The position numbers were made by a program, and so were the translations under genes. From NCBI RefSeq assembly GCF_028280385.1, contig NZ_JANQLX010000003.1, forward strand, positions 310,001-374,000: a stretch of 64,000 bases of DNA, read 5' to 3'. Of this stretch, positions 48,993 to 58,050 are shown piece by piece (the stretch's first letter is position 1; each line of letters begins with the position of its first letter). The DNA comes from Allomuricauda sp. GTDB taxonomy: Bacteria; Bacteroidota; Bacteroidia; Flavobacteriales; Flavobacteriaceae. Below the pieces are notes generated by a model that saw only the letters and a list, made by a program, of their open reading frames with translations, was not told the origin of the DNA and made no database searches.

Positions 48993-50112
48993 ATTTTATT
49001 CCAATTCCAGCGTATTGATTTCGATACCCCCTAAAGGACCGAGCTGCCAAATCTGAATAATTCGTGGTCCTCAGCCTACTGTATACATTGCCCGTAAGCG
49101 AAAAACTGCTATGACTTAGTTGGTGCTCAAAGCGTAGGGAAAAATCCGTGTATTGGTATGCAACGTTCTCTTGCAATGGGCCTTCATTGTCTCTCGCCAG
49201 TATATCCGTATAATCCCTTTTCAGGTATTCAATTTGAGATCGTATTCTGGTCCTTTTGGTTTTTACGTAGAGGCCCAAAGAGGGGCCATATTGTCGAAAT
49301 CCGGAACGGTTGGCCAAGGGGTCCATACGTTGGTAATAGGTGACACTGGGTTTTAATCGTATGGATTTGCTGACGGGATACTCGTAATACGCAGTAGCTC
49401 TGATATAGCGCCAATCCCGGTTGCCTTCACTGGAAATTTCAGATGCATTGAAGGTGTTGTACAACCGCACTTTATAATAGGCAAGAAACCCAAGGGTGTG
49501 TTCTAGATCCTGATTCTCAAATTCCTTTTCCAATTTAAGCTGACTACCAAATTCGTGGTATTCCAAATCTCGGGTCCCAAAGGCATCAAAATTCTTGAAA
49601 TTATGGAAAAGCCCAATTCGGCCGGTTACATTCTTGCTGTTGGCCCGTTCCAGTTCAAGCTCAGAACCCAACAGGGTATATCCGAGAGGGTTGACCAATA
49701 CATCCTGGGCTCCATCCAACCCTTCCCGGTTCATTCTTTTGAAGTTCAAGCCCGCAAAGAATCGTGTTTTTCTATTGAACTTATGATCATATTTGACTTT
49801 GGAATCGATGCTCCAATAACTGTCGTCCATGTTCTCTTGAAAAATTCGGGCATAGGGAAGGGCGTAGAACCGAATACGATCCGCACCCCATTTATAGCGA
49901 AATCCGTAGTCAACGGTAACGTCTTGATAGAAACTGCTGGAAATCAAATCCTCTTCGGTTAAAAGGCCCTCATCGGTCCTGATCATGGTGGGACTTTTAA
50001 AATAATTGTACTCATAGCCACCCAACGTGGCGACTTCCAATTGATGTCTTTCCTGTCCAAAAAGGGCAATGGAAAAAAAACCTAGGCAAAAGCTGATATA
50101 TATTTTTTTCAT
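48982..50112 (-). CDS. Outer-membrane beta-barrel protein of unknown function
   Basis: 376 residues: a signal peptide (SFCLGFFSIALFGQ) then alternating amphipathic strands typical of an outer-membrane barrel (for example YGFRYKWGADRIRFYALPYA, KTRFFAGLNFKRMNREG, YIRATAYYEYPVSKSIRLKP, QYTDFSLRFEHQLSHSSFSL), ending in a Trp-containing strand (YAGIGIKWEL). No named family is recognised. It is the third gene of the operon headed by the transglutaminase and ATP-grasp genes, 22 bases after the latter, so it may be the outer-membrane partner or export route for whatever those enzymes modify. Confidence 0.75.
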   Translation of the reverse strand: MKKIYISFCLGFFSIALFGQERHQLEVATLGGYEYNYFKSPTMIRTDEGLLTEEDLISSSFYQDVTVDYGFRYKWGADRIRFYALPYARIFQENMDDSYWSIDSKVKYDHKFNRKTRFFAGLNFKRMNREGLDGAQDVLVNPLGYTLLGSELELERANSKNVTGRIGLFHNFKNFDAFGTRDLEYHEFGSQLKLEKEFENQDLEHTLGFLAYYKVRLYNTFNASEISSEGNRDWRYIRATAYYEYPVSKSIRLKPSVTYYQRMDPLANRSGFRQYGPSLGLYVKTKRTRIRSQIEYLKRDYTDILARDNEGPLQENVAYQYTDFSLRFEHQLSHSSFSLTGNVYSRLRTTNYSDLAARSFRGYRNQYAGIGIKWEL

Positions 50113-50134
50113 GATAGAATTATGTTTTAGCCTA

Positions 50135-51088
50135 CTAGTTGTTGGCAGCAGGTCTTAGTATGGGTGATTCTTTGTATCGAGATAATTTTCGGATAGGAAC
50201 GTACTTGCTTTGTTGTTCTTCAACAAGCGCAATGGCCTTTCTTAGCCCAATTTTATTGACCAACTGAATGCCTAAACCGGGTCTGACGTTTACTTCCATT
50301 ACCTGTGGTCCCTTGGTTTCATCAATGACCAAGTCAATGCCCAGGTAATCCAGGGGAAAGGCTTTCGCCGTTGCTTTGGATATTTCAATAAGCTCGTTCC
50401 AGTAAGGAATGATTTTCCCGGTAATGGTCTGGGGATTGTCTGGATGATGGTCCAAGTAGCGCTTCCCGTCAAAAACCTGTGTCAGGGTTCCCTGATTGAT
50501 GTCAATGCCAATACCAACACCCTTCTGGTGCAAGTTTGCCTTTCCATCCGATTTTGAAGTGGGCATTCGGAGCATGGCCAAAACAGGTTTATGTTTAAGG
50601 GTAATAATCCTGAAATCGGGAACTCCGGTTCCGTATATTTCACCAAAAAATGGATGCGGAACAATGCATTCCTCAATAAGGCAACTGTCCGTGGAGCCCA
50701 TGGAATACACCCCAGAGATAATGCTCATGATGTGCTGGGCCACCTGTTGGTCACGTATCATTTTATTGCCGCTGACCCAAGTACCATGCAGCCCTTTTCG
50801 CAATATTTTGATACCGTTTCCCCCACAACCATTGGCAGGTTTAATGGCCAGGGCATCATATTGCTTGCATGAATTCCAGGTTCGTTTTATCTCACTAACA
50901 CGGTTGATGACTGCGTATGTTTCCGCACAGGCAATATGGTTTTTGTGTAAGATTTCCTTGGATTTAACCTTGTCGTCCGCAAGTGCATAGTGCTTTCGTG
51001 GATTGTTGGGATAAATAAGGTTCAAATTCCTGTCGTTGAGTCCCACAACTTCTGAATTGGGGCCTATCTTGAAAAATCTGCCTAACAT
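50135..51088 (-). CDS. ATP-grasp ligase, alpha-L-glutamate ligase-like
   Basis: 317 residues from ATG 51088; a TTG at 51094 overlapping the upstream stop is an alternative. ATP-grasp features are YDALAIKPANGCGGNGIKIL (glycine-rich loop), SCLIEECIVPHPFF (ATP-binding EE), DFRIITLKHKPVLAMLRMPT, GKANLHQKGVGIGID and LGIDLVIDETKGPQVMEVNV with the metal-binding Asp, Glu and Asn, then RPGLGIQLVN. This is the RimK-related type that is recurrently linked with 7TM-transglutaminase proteins (predicted peptide or amino-acid ligation). Cytoplasmic. Two bases separate it from the transglutaminase stop. The acceptor is unknown. Confidence 0.88.
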   Translation of the reverse strand: MLGRFFKIGPNSEVVGLNDRNLNLIYPNNPRKHYALADDKVKSKEILHKNHIACAETYAVINRVSEIKRTWNSCKQYDALAIKPANGCGGNGIKILRKGLHGTWVSGNKMIRDQQVAQHIMSIISGVYSMGSTDSCLIEECIVPHPFFGEIYGTGVPDFRIITLKHKPVLAMLRMPTSKSDGKANLHQKGVGIGIDINQGTLTQVFDGKRYLDHHPDNPQTITGKIIPYWNELIEISKATAKAFPLDYLGIDLVIDETKGPQVMEVNVRPGLGIQLVNKIGLRKAIALVEEQQSKYVPIRKLSRYKESPILRPAANN

Positions 51089-51090
51089 AT

Positions 51091-52668
51091 TCAAACTGAT
51101 TTTGGGGTTAGTAAAGGATTAAAGCGAAGAACCTCGGTCCAACGTAACCCTATGTATTTTCCAAGGACAATGGACAACATGATAACCCAGATTAGGATTT
51201 CTGGAAAAAGAATCAGTACAGTGGGCAGCCATTCATTGGCTATCACATAATAGCAGACGGACACAGCCATCAAGGTTTGTAACAAGGTGCTGGAAGCCTT
51301 TTGAAAACCATCTTCTTGGATCAAAGTGGTAAAGCGTTCCGCCGAAATGGTAAGAATAATGGTTGGGAAAATCGTTAGCGATGTTAGCCATGCAATTCCG
51401 GTTTTGACGCCCAAATAGGAGCCTACGGCCATGACCAGGACCATCAAAGTAAGGGAAATGACCATTTTGGGAGTTTGCAACAGCCCCATCCTATTGAACG
51501 GGTGTGCCACCAATCCAACGAACATGATCAATCCCAAAAAAAGTAGGATTCCTTGGGCAAAACCGGTTTCCATAAGCGCCATGGCAATGAGTACCGGTAA
51601 AAACACCCCAAAGGTCTTAAGGCCAACCACATTTCTTAGAAAGGCCACAAGCAGACCGCCAATAGGAAGCAATAAAAGCAGGTTGAGACCCTTTTTGGGC
51701 AAGACTTTTTGTTCTACAAGTCCCCAAAGTGAAAAGGGGGAGATATTACTGAATTGTTCGGAGTTCATGCTGAGAAAGGGAATTTTGTCCAGTTCCTTAA
51801 TCTCGTAGGTGTAGTCCAATTGCACCCCGGCCGTATGAACCAAAAGGAATTCGTCCCCGGCATACAATTCCAGGAAGTTGGATGGCAGGTAGGCAAAGTG
51901 TCCATTGAGGGCATCAAAAGGAACCCATTGATCATTCACCAGTATTTCCACCCACGCATGTGAGGTTCTTTTTCGAACATGTTCCAACAAGATTCCCCCC
52001 TTAATTCGGGAAGGATACCCTAGATTTCGTGCCAGCGCCACCAGCAATCTACTTTTGCCATTACAAGAGGCCCTATTTTGTTCCAAAGTGGTCAATGCAT
52101 CCGTGAAACTAATGATGGGAGCGGATGGAATTGCGTGGACAAAGTTGAACAAACGCTGTATGGATTCCAGATCACTTCTAGAGCCCAAGACCAACTCCCT
52201 TGCCTTTTGGGAAATTTTCGGATGAAAAGCCTGGATGTGTTCAGTTTCATTCAGATAAGGGTGCGCGACTTCCAAGGTACTTTTGAAGTTTTGGGGAATA
52301 TGGAACTGTGTTGCCTTGCCCTCATACATGAATTGATAATCCACATTTTGAAATACATTGGGCTTGTTGGCGGTCCAAACCCCCATCAAGTTTCCGTCTT
52401 TGGCAAGTCGTTCAAATTGGATGCCCTTTTTTATGCCTGTTTCTTCGGCACTGATGCGTTGTCTACTATTATTTTTTGGCAAATAGGTTTTTATAGTTGT
52501 GTTACCATCATTGTTCTTAAAATAGTAGCGGTAGGTTACCAAGTACATTTCCTCAGCATAAAAATCATCTAGATTTTTAGAAACCGGAATGGCCTTGTAT
52601 AAAAGCGACAGTCCGGTGAGGAAACTTATGACCAGTAAGGCCATCTTTAAGTTTTGGGGTGTGTGCAT
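51091..52668 (-). CDS. Transglutaminase-like protein fused to seven membrane helices
   Basis: 525 residues. One N-terminal membrane segment (about 8-24) is followed by an extracytoplasmic domain with a transglutaminase core. That family (PF14400/PF14402) is usually called inactive, but here NRASCNGKS (Cys202), TSHAWVEI (His237) and WVPFDALNG (Asp252) supply a full Cys-His-Asp triad. From about residue 325 there are about seven helices (GLNLLLLLPIGGLLVAFL, VFLPVLIAMALMETGFAQGI, LTLMVLVMAVGSYLGV). It heads the operon with the ATP-grasp ligase and an outer-membrane barrel. An ECF-type promoter sits 28 bases upstream, back to back with the sigma gene. Likely role: envelope peptide cleavage or cross-linking linked to ATP-grasp ligation (inference). 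Confidence 0.9.
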   Translation of the reverse strand: MHTPQNLKMALLVISFLTGLSLLYKAIPVSKNLDDFYAEEMYLVTYRYYFKNNDGNTTIKTYLPKNNSRQRISAEETGIKKGIQFERLAKDGNLMGVWTANKPNVFQNVDYQFMYEGKATQFHIPQNFKSTLEVAHPYLNETEHIQAFHPKISQKARELVLGSRSDLESIQRLFNFVHAIPSAPIISFTDALTTLEQNRASCNGKSRLLVALARNLGYPSRIKGGILLEHVRKRTSHAWVEILVNDQWVPFDALNGHFAYLPSNFLELYAGDEFLLVHTAGVQLDYTYEIKELDKIPFLSMNSEQFSNISPFSLWGLVEQKVLPKKGLNLLLLLPIGGLLVAFLRNVVGLKTFGVFLPVLIAMALMETGFAQGILLFLGLIMFVGLVAHPFNRMGLLQTPKMVISLTLMVLVMAVGSYLGVKTGIAWLTSLTIFPTIILTISAERFTTLIQEDGFQKASSTLLQTLMAVSVCYYVIANEWLPTVLILFPEILIWVIMLSIVLGKYIGLRWTEVLRFNPLLTPKSV

Positions 52669-52695
52669 AATACTATATCTTTACTTTTTTACTAA

Positions 52696-52724
52696 AACCG
52701 GTCAATCGAATTTTACCCAACCCC
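52696..52724 (-). promoter_or_regulatory. ECF-sigma-type promoter element, copy C (transglutaminase operon)
   Basis: On the minus strand GGGGTTGGGTAAA (52724-52712), six bases, TTG, two bases, C, one base, GTT (ending 52696). The start codon of the transglutaminase gene is 28 bases further. It is identical in the 13-mer and spacing to copies A and B and lies inside the 74-base gap shared with the divergent sigma gene. Confidence 0.8.
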
Positions 52725-52742
52725 AGGGAAATTTTTCTCTCC

Positions 52743-53258
52743 ATGAACACCCCTGAACAGTCTGTTTGCGACGAAAAAGTTTATAACACTATATTCGAAA
52801 GGTATTCAGAGTCCCTTCGCAACTATCTGTATTATCAATGCAAGGATTTGGATCAGGCGGAAGATTTGACCCAGGAAGCCTTTATCAAACTATGGCAGCA
52901 TTGCGCCAAGGTGCTGTTTGAAAAAGCAAAAGCTTTTCTGTTCACAGTGGCCAAGAACAAATTTTACAACCAAGTGGCCCATAAAAAGGTGGTGTTGGAC
53001 TATGCGAATTCAAAACCCCACAAGACGGCCGATCACGAATCCCCGGAATTTCTTTTGGAAGAAGATGAATTCATGAAAAAGCTGCAGTCTGCTATAGATG
53101 CATTACCTGATGGGCAACGTGAAGTATTCCTTTTGAACCGTATCGATAAAAAAACCTATAAGGAAATGGCACAAATGCTTGGCGTTTCGGAAACGGCAAT
53201 TGAAAAAAGAATGCAAAAGGCCCTGTTAAAGTTGAGGGCCATAATTAAAGAAATCTAG
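52743..53258 (+). CDS. ECF RNA polymerase sigma factor, FecI-like
   Basis: 171 residues. Region 2 (YNTIFERYSESLRNYLYYQC, DLDQAEDLTQEAFIKLWQH, AKAFLFTVAKNKFYNQ) and region 4 (AIDALPDGQREVFLLNRIDK, TYKEMAQMLGVSETAIEKRM) are joined by a short acidic linker with no other domain, as in Bacteroidota ECF sigma factors controlled by FecR. It directs RNA polymerase to a small regulon when the receptor-FecR pathway is active. It is followed by fecR and the STN receptor. Its own start is only 18 bases from promoter C, which points away from it; promoter B lies just after it and drives fecR, so the sigma gene itself may use a housekeeping promoter. Confidence 0.95.
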   Translation: MNTPEQSVCDEKVYNTIFERYSESLRNYLYYQCKDLDQAEDLTQEAFIKLWQHCAKVLFEKAKAFLFTVAKNKFYNQVAHKKVVLDYANSKPHKTADHESPEFLLEEDEFMKKLQSAIDALPDGQREVFLLNRIDKKTYKEMAQMLGVSETAIEKRMQKALLKLRAIIKEI

Positions 53259-53259
53259 T

Positions 53260-53288
53260 GGGGTTGGGTAAATGACATTTGAACGGTT
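53260..53288 (+). promoter_or_regulatory. ECF-sigma-type promoter element, copy B (fecR-receptor)
   Basis: GGGGTTGGGTAAA (53260-53272), six bases, TTG, two bases, C, one base, GTT (ending 53288). It begins one base after the sigma stop codon and 50 bases before the fecR start, so it can transcribe fecR and the receptor without the sigma gene. Confidence 0.82.
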
Positions 53289-53309
53289 CCATAGATGAGA
53301 ACGTGAATC

Positions 53310-54227
53310 ATGGCGGATAAAGAAACCATATGGGCAAAATGGATGGCTGGTGAACTTTCACCGGAAGAGCTATCAACTTTGGAGCAACATCCGGAGTTTG
53401 GGGAGTACCGTCGTATCCTTCAGGGAATGGAAAGATTCCAGAAACCCGCATTTGATCAGGAGGCCCTTAGGGCAAAAATTACCCAACGCAGAGGGACCAA
53501 GGCCCAATCCCAGCCAAAATCATCAAAGGTGGTATCCTTAAAATGGTGGGGTTATATAGGTGCGGCCGCAGCGGCAATCGCATTGGTTTTTGGGTTGCTA
53601 TTTAATGAGGTCCAATATAGCACAGCTCCGGGTGAAACGCTTATGGTGGAATTACCGGATGGATCCCAGGTGCAGATGAATTCGAACAGTAAACTGAGCA
53701 GAAAAAGATTTTTATGGAGCTCCTCCAAGAAGGTAGCGCTTGAGGGGGAGGCCTATTTCAAAATTGAAAAAGGTAAGGGCTTTACGGTACTTACCCATTC
53801 TGGGATAGTGGGAGTGCTTGGAACACAGTTTAATATTAGAGATAGGGGAGCGGCCATGGAAGTAGCGTGTTTTGAAGGAAAAGTGCGCTTCAATTCCAAG
53901 GACGGTCAACACGAATCGTATTTGACCAAAGGAATGCAGATTAGGTTGGAGGGCAACCAATTTGAAGAAGGGAGTTTTAGCACCGAAACCCCAGATTGGA
54001 TGCAGGGAAGAAGTGTGTTCAACAATATTGCCTTAAACGAAGTGTTGATGGAACTGGAAGCCCAATTTGGAATAACGTTTGAAGTAAATAATATGGATAT
54101 TTCACAAAGATTTACCGGGAGTTTCACCCATGATAATGTTGACATTGCTTTGCAAACGGTATTGGTCCCCATGGACATCCCATATCAACTTGATCCAGAT
54201 AAAAAATTGGTAATTTTAGGACAATAA
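53310..54227 (+). CDS. FecR-family anti-sigma factor
   Basis: 305 residues. A short cytoplasmic N-terminal anti-sigma region (ETIWAKWMAGELSPEELSTL), one membrane helix (about 79-98, WWGYIGAAAAAIALVFGLLF), the periplasmic FecR domain (YSTAPGETLMVELPDGSQVQ, LEGEAYFKIEKGKGFTVLTH, VGVLGTQFNIRD) and a C-terminal DUF4974-like secretin-type domain (NIALNEVLMELEAQFGITFE). It should hold the sigma factor at the membrane until the TonB receptor's STN domain signals ligand binding. The receptor starts 8 bases after its stop. Confidence 0.95.
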   Translation: MADKETIWAKWMAGELSPEELSTLEQHPEFGEYRRILQGMERFQKPAFDQEALRAKITQRRGTKAQSQPKSSKVVSLKWWGYIGAAAAAIALVFGLLFNEVQYSTAPGETLMVELPDGSQVQMNSNSKLSRKRFLWSSSKKVALEGEAYFKIEKGKGFTVLTHSGIVGVLGTQFNIRDRGAAMEVACFEGKVRFNSKDGQHESYLTKGMQIRLEGNQFEEGSFSTETPDWMQGRSVFNNIALNEVLMELEAQFGITFEVNNMDISQRFTGSFTHDNVDIALQTVLVPMDIPYQLDPDKKLVILGQ

Positions 54228-54235
54228 GGTCCGGT

Positions 54236-56821
54236 ATGCGCAACCTTCCCTTTCTTTTATTTCTTTTTTTTGGTAGCTGTTATTGGAGTATAGCACAAGA
54301 AAAAATCACTGCAGATTATTCGGCTGTGCCGCTTAAGGAAATCATCAAGGATTTAGAAGGCAAAAGTGCCCTTTATTTTTCCTATTCCGAAGATGTGATT
54401 GCAGATAAAACGGTCTCGCTTCGCTTTGAACATTTGGAGACGGACCAAATTTTGGAATTACTGGCTACGGAAACGGGGCTTGTATTTGAAAGGGTGTCAG
54501 ATACGGATATCATCATAACCCTACCAAAGCAAACCATTGATATTTGTGCATATATCCACGAACAATCCATTGGGAGACCCTTGGAAGGGGTTACCGTTGC
54601 TATTAGCAACAATACACAAGGGAGCATAAGCGATAGCAATGGTTATTTTGAGCTTAAGGCCGTTACAATCGGTTCTGAAATTACGTTGGCTCATTTGGGG
54701 TATAGGGATTTGGTTATTGTGGTTGGGGATGTTTCCCTATCGGATTGCCCCATTTTGTTTTTGGAACCAGGTTTGGAAACCTTGAATGAGGTGGTGGTAA
54801 CCAGTTATTTGACCAAGGGGCTGGATAAAAACAGTGATGGCTCGTTCAGTTTGACCAATAATCGTTTGGGGGTCTTGGCTGGATTGGTAGAGCCAGATGT
54901 TTTCCAGAATATCCAAAACATTCCAGGTATCACAAGTTTGGACGAGTCGGCTGCAGGAATCCAAATAAGGGGTGGTTCTCCGGACCAGAATTTGGTTATT
55001 GTTGACAATATTAAAATGTACAATACGGGCCATTTTTTTGACTTGATATCGGCAATCAATCCGTATCTCATTGAAGGTGCTAGAATATATAAGGGAGGGG
55101 CAAGTCCAAAGTACGGCGACCGGGTCTCCGGAGTGATTGATATATATTCCGATAGGGCGGTGCCACAAAAGACAACTGGCGGTCTGGGCATTAACGGAAC
55201 CCACGGGGATGCATTTCTAAAAACACCTTTGGGCAAACATGTTGGGCTCTTGGTTTCTGGTAGGCATTCGTATTCCAATATATTCCAAACCCCAACCTTT
55301 AACGTGCTTTCCAATAAAGTTTTTCAGAATGAAACTTTGGTGACGGATGCGGCGGGAGGCATCTTTGAACAATCGGAGGACAATGCCATCAAGGATGATT
55401 TTTTCTTCTATGACAGTCATGCCAAATTGCTTGTTCAACCGAGTAAACGGGATACGATTTCCGTTAGCGGAATTATTACAAAAAATGACCTTGACTTCGT
55501 CGTACAATCGGATGAAGATTTGGTATCAGATAGGTTGATCATTGAGAACAAAGGGGCAGGGTTTTCATGGGAGGGAACAAGAACAAAATGGTTCAACCAC
55601 TCCCTGTCCGCCTATTATTCCTCTTTGGATAGCAGTTATAAAAACGAAATTTCCGAAGAAGCGGTTTTGGAAGAAGAAAGTTTTAGGTCCAATACCTTGG
55701 AAGATTACGGCCTTGGATTGGATCTGGCCTTTGGGCTAAGCAGTAACCATTGGCTGCATGGCGGATTTCAATGGTCCAACACCAATGCTTCTTTTCAGTT
55801 CACCCGAACAGAAAGCAATGGGGAAAATGAAATTCCCGAAAACAGCGCAACAGAACGCAACGGGGAGTTTTCTACCCATGCAGCTTATTTGGAATATCAA
55901 TATAAACCGGATTCCAAGGCAGTTTTTAATGCTGGAATTCGTGTTTCCAGATATTCCCTGTTGGATGGTCTTTTTTGGGAACCTCGGTTAAATTTGGAGC
56001 TACCGATATTTGATCAAGACCTGAGATTTAAGCTCACATTTGAAAATCGCTATCAGCCCATAAGTCAGCTTATTGAGTTTGAGGACAGTCAAACCCGTTT
56101 GGAAAACAAGGTGTGGACCGTTTCCAATGGGAACGATTTTCCTTTACTGAAAAGTGCACAGTTCTCTGCAGGATTTCTGCTTAACAAAGGGAGTTGGACC
56201 TTTGAATTGGACGGTTACCATAAACAACTCGATGGTTTGACCTCCTTTACCAATGGTTTTACGAATTTGGTTGAAGATTATTCAGAAGGTGAAAGCACCA
56301 TTATGGGAATTGATATGTTCCTACAAAGAAAATTCAATAATTATAGTCTTATTTTGGGCTATACCTTCAATGATGTAAAGTATACATTTGGAGAGCTTCA
56401 GGATGGATCATTTCCGGGCAATAATGATGTGCCCTCCAATTTTAGCATATCGAATATTTTTGAAAAGGATCATTGGGAATTTGCACTAGGATGGACCATC
56501 AGGTCCGGCACGCCCTATACCCCCTCAACCGGTCTTGGGGATGAAAATGAGATTGAGTTTGGGGCCATCAACAGTCTTCGATTACCTAGCTATCATCGAC
56601 TGGATGCGTCCGTTCGCTATGGATTTAATCTTTCAAAATCATCCAAAACCACCGGAGCCATAGGGTTATCCGTGCTGAATATTTATAATAGACAAGTATC
56701 CTTGGCCATTTCATATCGAGTGGATGATGACCCGGTAACGGATGAGCAACAAGTCACTTTGATAGAGCAATTGTCCCAGGGACTGACCCCCAACATATCG
56801 CTTCGAATCAACTTCAAATAG
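54236..56821 (+). CDS. STN-domain TonB-dependent receptor (FecA-type signal transducer)
   Basis: 861 residues. Signal peptide to about 21; STN domain (about 22-98; ADYSAVPLKEIIKDLEGKSA, YFSYSEDVIADKTVSLRFEH, DQILELLATETGLVFERVSD); carboxypeptidase-D-like domain (about 100-180); plug (about 205-300; NIQNIPGITSLDESAAGIQI, RGGSPDQNLVIVDNIKMYNT, IYKGGASPKYGDRVSGVIDI); and a barrel ending LTPNISLRINFK. The STN domain is the part that contacts FecR, so this receptor both imports a ligand and reports it. No SusD partner is present, so the ligand is probably not a SusCD-type glycan; its nature is unknown. It is convergent with the ROK gene, 8 bases apart. Confidence 0.93.
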   Translation: MRNLPFLLFLFFGSCYWSIAQEKITADYSAVPLKEIIKDLEGKSALYFSYSEDVIADKTVSLRFEHLETDQILELLATETGLVFERVSDTDIIITLPKQTIDICAYIHEQSIGRPLEGVTVAISNNTQGSISDSNGYFELKAVTIGSEITLAHLGYRDLVIVVGDVSLSDCPILFLEPGLETLNEVVVTSYLTKGLDKNSDGSFSLTNNRLGVLAGLVEPDVFQNIQNIPGITSLDESAAGIQIRGGSPDQNLVIVDNIKMYNTGHFFDLISAINPYLIEGARIYKGGASPKYGDRVSGVIDIYSDRAVPQKTTGGLGINGTHGDAFLKTPLGKHVGLLVSGRHSYSNIFQTPTFNVLSNKVFQNETLVTDAAGGIFEQSEDNAIKDDFFFYDSHAKLLVQPSKRDTISVSGIITKNDLDFVVQSDEDLVSDRLIIENKGAGFSWEGTRTKWFNHSLSAYYSSLDSSYKNEISEEAVLEEESFRSNTLEDYGLGLDLAFGLSSNHWLHGGFQWSNTNASFQFTRTESNGENEIPENSATERNGEFSTHAAYLEYQYKPDSKAVFNAGIRVSRYSLLDGLFWEPRLNLELPIFDQDLRFKLTFENRYQPISQLIEFEDSQTRLENKVWTVSNGNDFPLLKSAQFSAGFLLNKGSWTFELDGYHKQLDGLTSFTNGFTNLVEDYSEGESTIMGIDMFLQRKFNNYSLILGYTFNDVKYTFGELQDGSFPGNNDVPSNFSISNIFEKDHWEFALGWTIRSGTPYTPSTGLGDENEIEFGAINSLRLPSYHRLDASVRYGFNLSKSSKTTGAIGLSVLNIYNRQVSLAISYRVDDDPVTDEQQVTLIEQLSQGLTPNISLRINFK

Positions 56822-56829
56822 CGATCTGT

Positions 56830-58050
56830 TTAAAGATCAAATTGGAAAATGCGATGCAGAATTATGGAAAGTGCGCCTATTAGGGAGGCGTCTTCCCCAA
56901 AAGAGGAGGGTAGAATATGCACTTCCTGCTCCAACTGTTGGAAACGGTTTTTTGCAATTTGTTCCTTGATTTTTTCAAAAAAGATATCGCCATTTTTGGC
57001 AAGCCCTCCAGTCAAAACTATGGCTTGCGGGTCGAACATCTTGATAAGCATGTCGAGACCGATTCCCAAATGGCTCATGGCGGTGTCAAAAATCTCCATG
57101 GCCAAGGAATCTTCTTCTTTGGCGCAATCAACAACGATTTTGGCGGTAATATTTTCCTTTTTACCATTGACTTTGGCAAGGATGGTGCTTTTTGGATGGT
57201 CGGCCACTTTTGCCTTGGCAATTTCGGCAATTCCGTATCCGGATGACAAAGATTCCAAACTTCCCCGAAGCCCATCTTTGCCCACAAAATCGCTTTCACT
57301 GTCCACTATGATATGGCCCAACTCTCCAGAAAAACCCTTGTTGCCATATAACGGTTTACCATCAATTATAACCCCAGAACCAATGCCATAGCCTGCGTTG
57401 ACAAAGATGAAGTTGTCATATTTTTTGCCCACCCCATGAAGGAGTTCCCCAAAAGCAGTGACCCGTGAAACGTTGTCGTAAAAAATGGGGAGGTCCAAAT
57501 GTTTGCCCAATTCGGCCTTTAGATCCACCTTTTTCCAATTGAATACCGGCGAGTACTCAATAATGCCACTTTTAAAATCGATAAGTCCTGCAACAGCGAG
57601 GCCCATTCCCAAAATTTTGGAGACGTCCAGATTAGATCGTTTTTTGAGCTTATCAACCAATTGGGCAATTTGATCGCAAATTTTTACAACCCCTCCGCTG
57701 AGATCGGTGGGGGTTTCCACCTCAATGATGATATTCCCTTTCAGATTTGATATGGCCCCACGAATGCTGGTCGATCCAAGGTCAATACCGATCACATATT
57801 CTTCGCTACCATCAAATTTTAGCATTTTGGGAGGTCTTCCGCCTGTGGAGTCCCCTTCGCCAACGACTACCGCAAGACCACTTTCCACTAGGTCGTCAAC
57901 TATTCGGGTAACCGTCGGGGCGCTAAGCTTGGTAAGTTTTACAATTTCTGCCCTGGATACCAATTCGGTATCCCTGATTATTTTGAGAATCTCAATTTTG
58001 TTGAGCTTGTTGATATAAGAAGCATCCTTCCCCAGTGAAAGCCTGTTCAT
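56830..58050 (-). CDS. ROK-family transcriptional regulator
   Basis: 406 residues. An N-terminal winged helix (about 12-75; KIEILKIIRDTELVSRAEIV, LSAPTVTRIVDDLVESGL, GEGDSTGGRPPKMLKFD) as in NagC/XylR repressors is followed by the ROK sugar-kinase-like domain (YVIGIDLGSTSIRGAISNLK, VNAGYGIGSGVIIDGKPLYG, GFSGELGHIIVD). The usual zinc motif (CxCGxxGCLE) is replaced by GKDGLRGSLESLSSG, so the metal site is lost. It probably represses the adjacent sugar genes in the absence of inducer. 243 bases of upstream DNA separate it from the mutarotase gene. Confidence 0.92.
   Translation of the reverse strand: MNRLSLGKDASYINKLNKIEILKIIRDTELVSRAEIVKLTKLSAPTVTRIVDDLVESGLAVVVGEGDSTGGRPPKMLKFDGSEEYVIGIDLGSTSIRGAISNLKGNIIIEVETPTDLSGGVVKICDQIAQLVDKLKKRSNLDVSKILGMGLAVAGLIDFKSGIIEYSPVFNWKKVDLKAELGKHLDLPIFYDNVSRVTAFGELLHGVGKKYDNFIFVNAGYGIGSGVIIDGKPLYGNKGFSGELGHIIVDSESDFVGKDGLRGSLESLSSGYGIAEIAKAKVADHPKSTILAKVNGKKENITAKIVVDCAKEEDSLAMEIFDTAMSHLGIGLDMLIKMFDPQAIVLTGGLAKNGDIFFEKIKEQIAKNRFQQLEQEVHILPSSFGEDASLIGALSIILHRIFQFDL

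Noticed and set aside
56823..56840. GATCT/AGATC hairpin between the receptor and ROK genes as a terminator
   Set aside because: Only five pairs and no T run; too weak to call.
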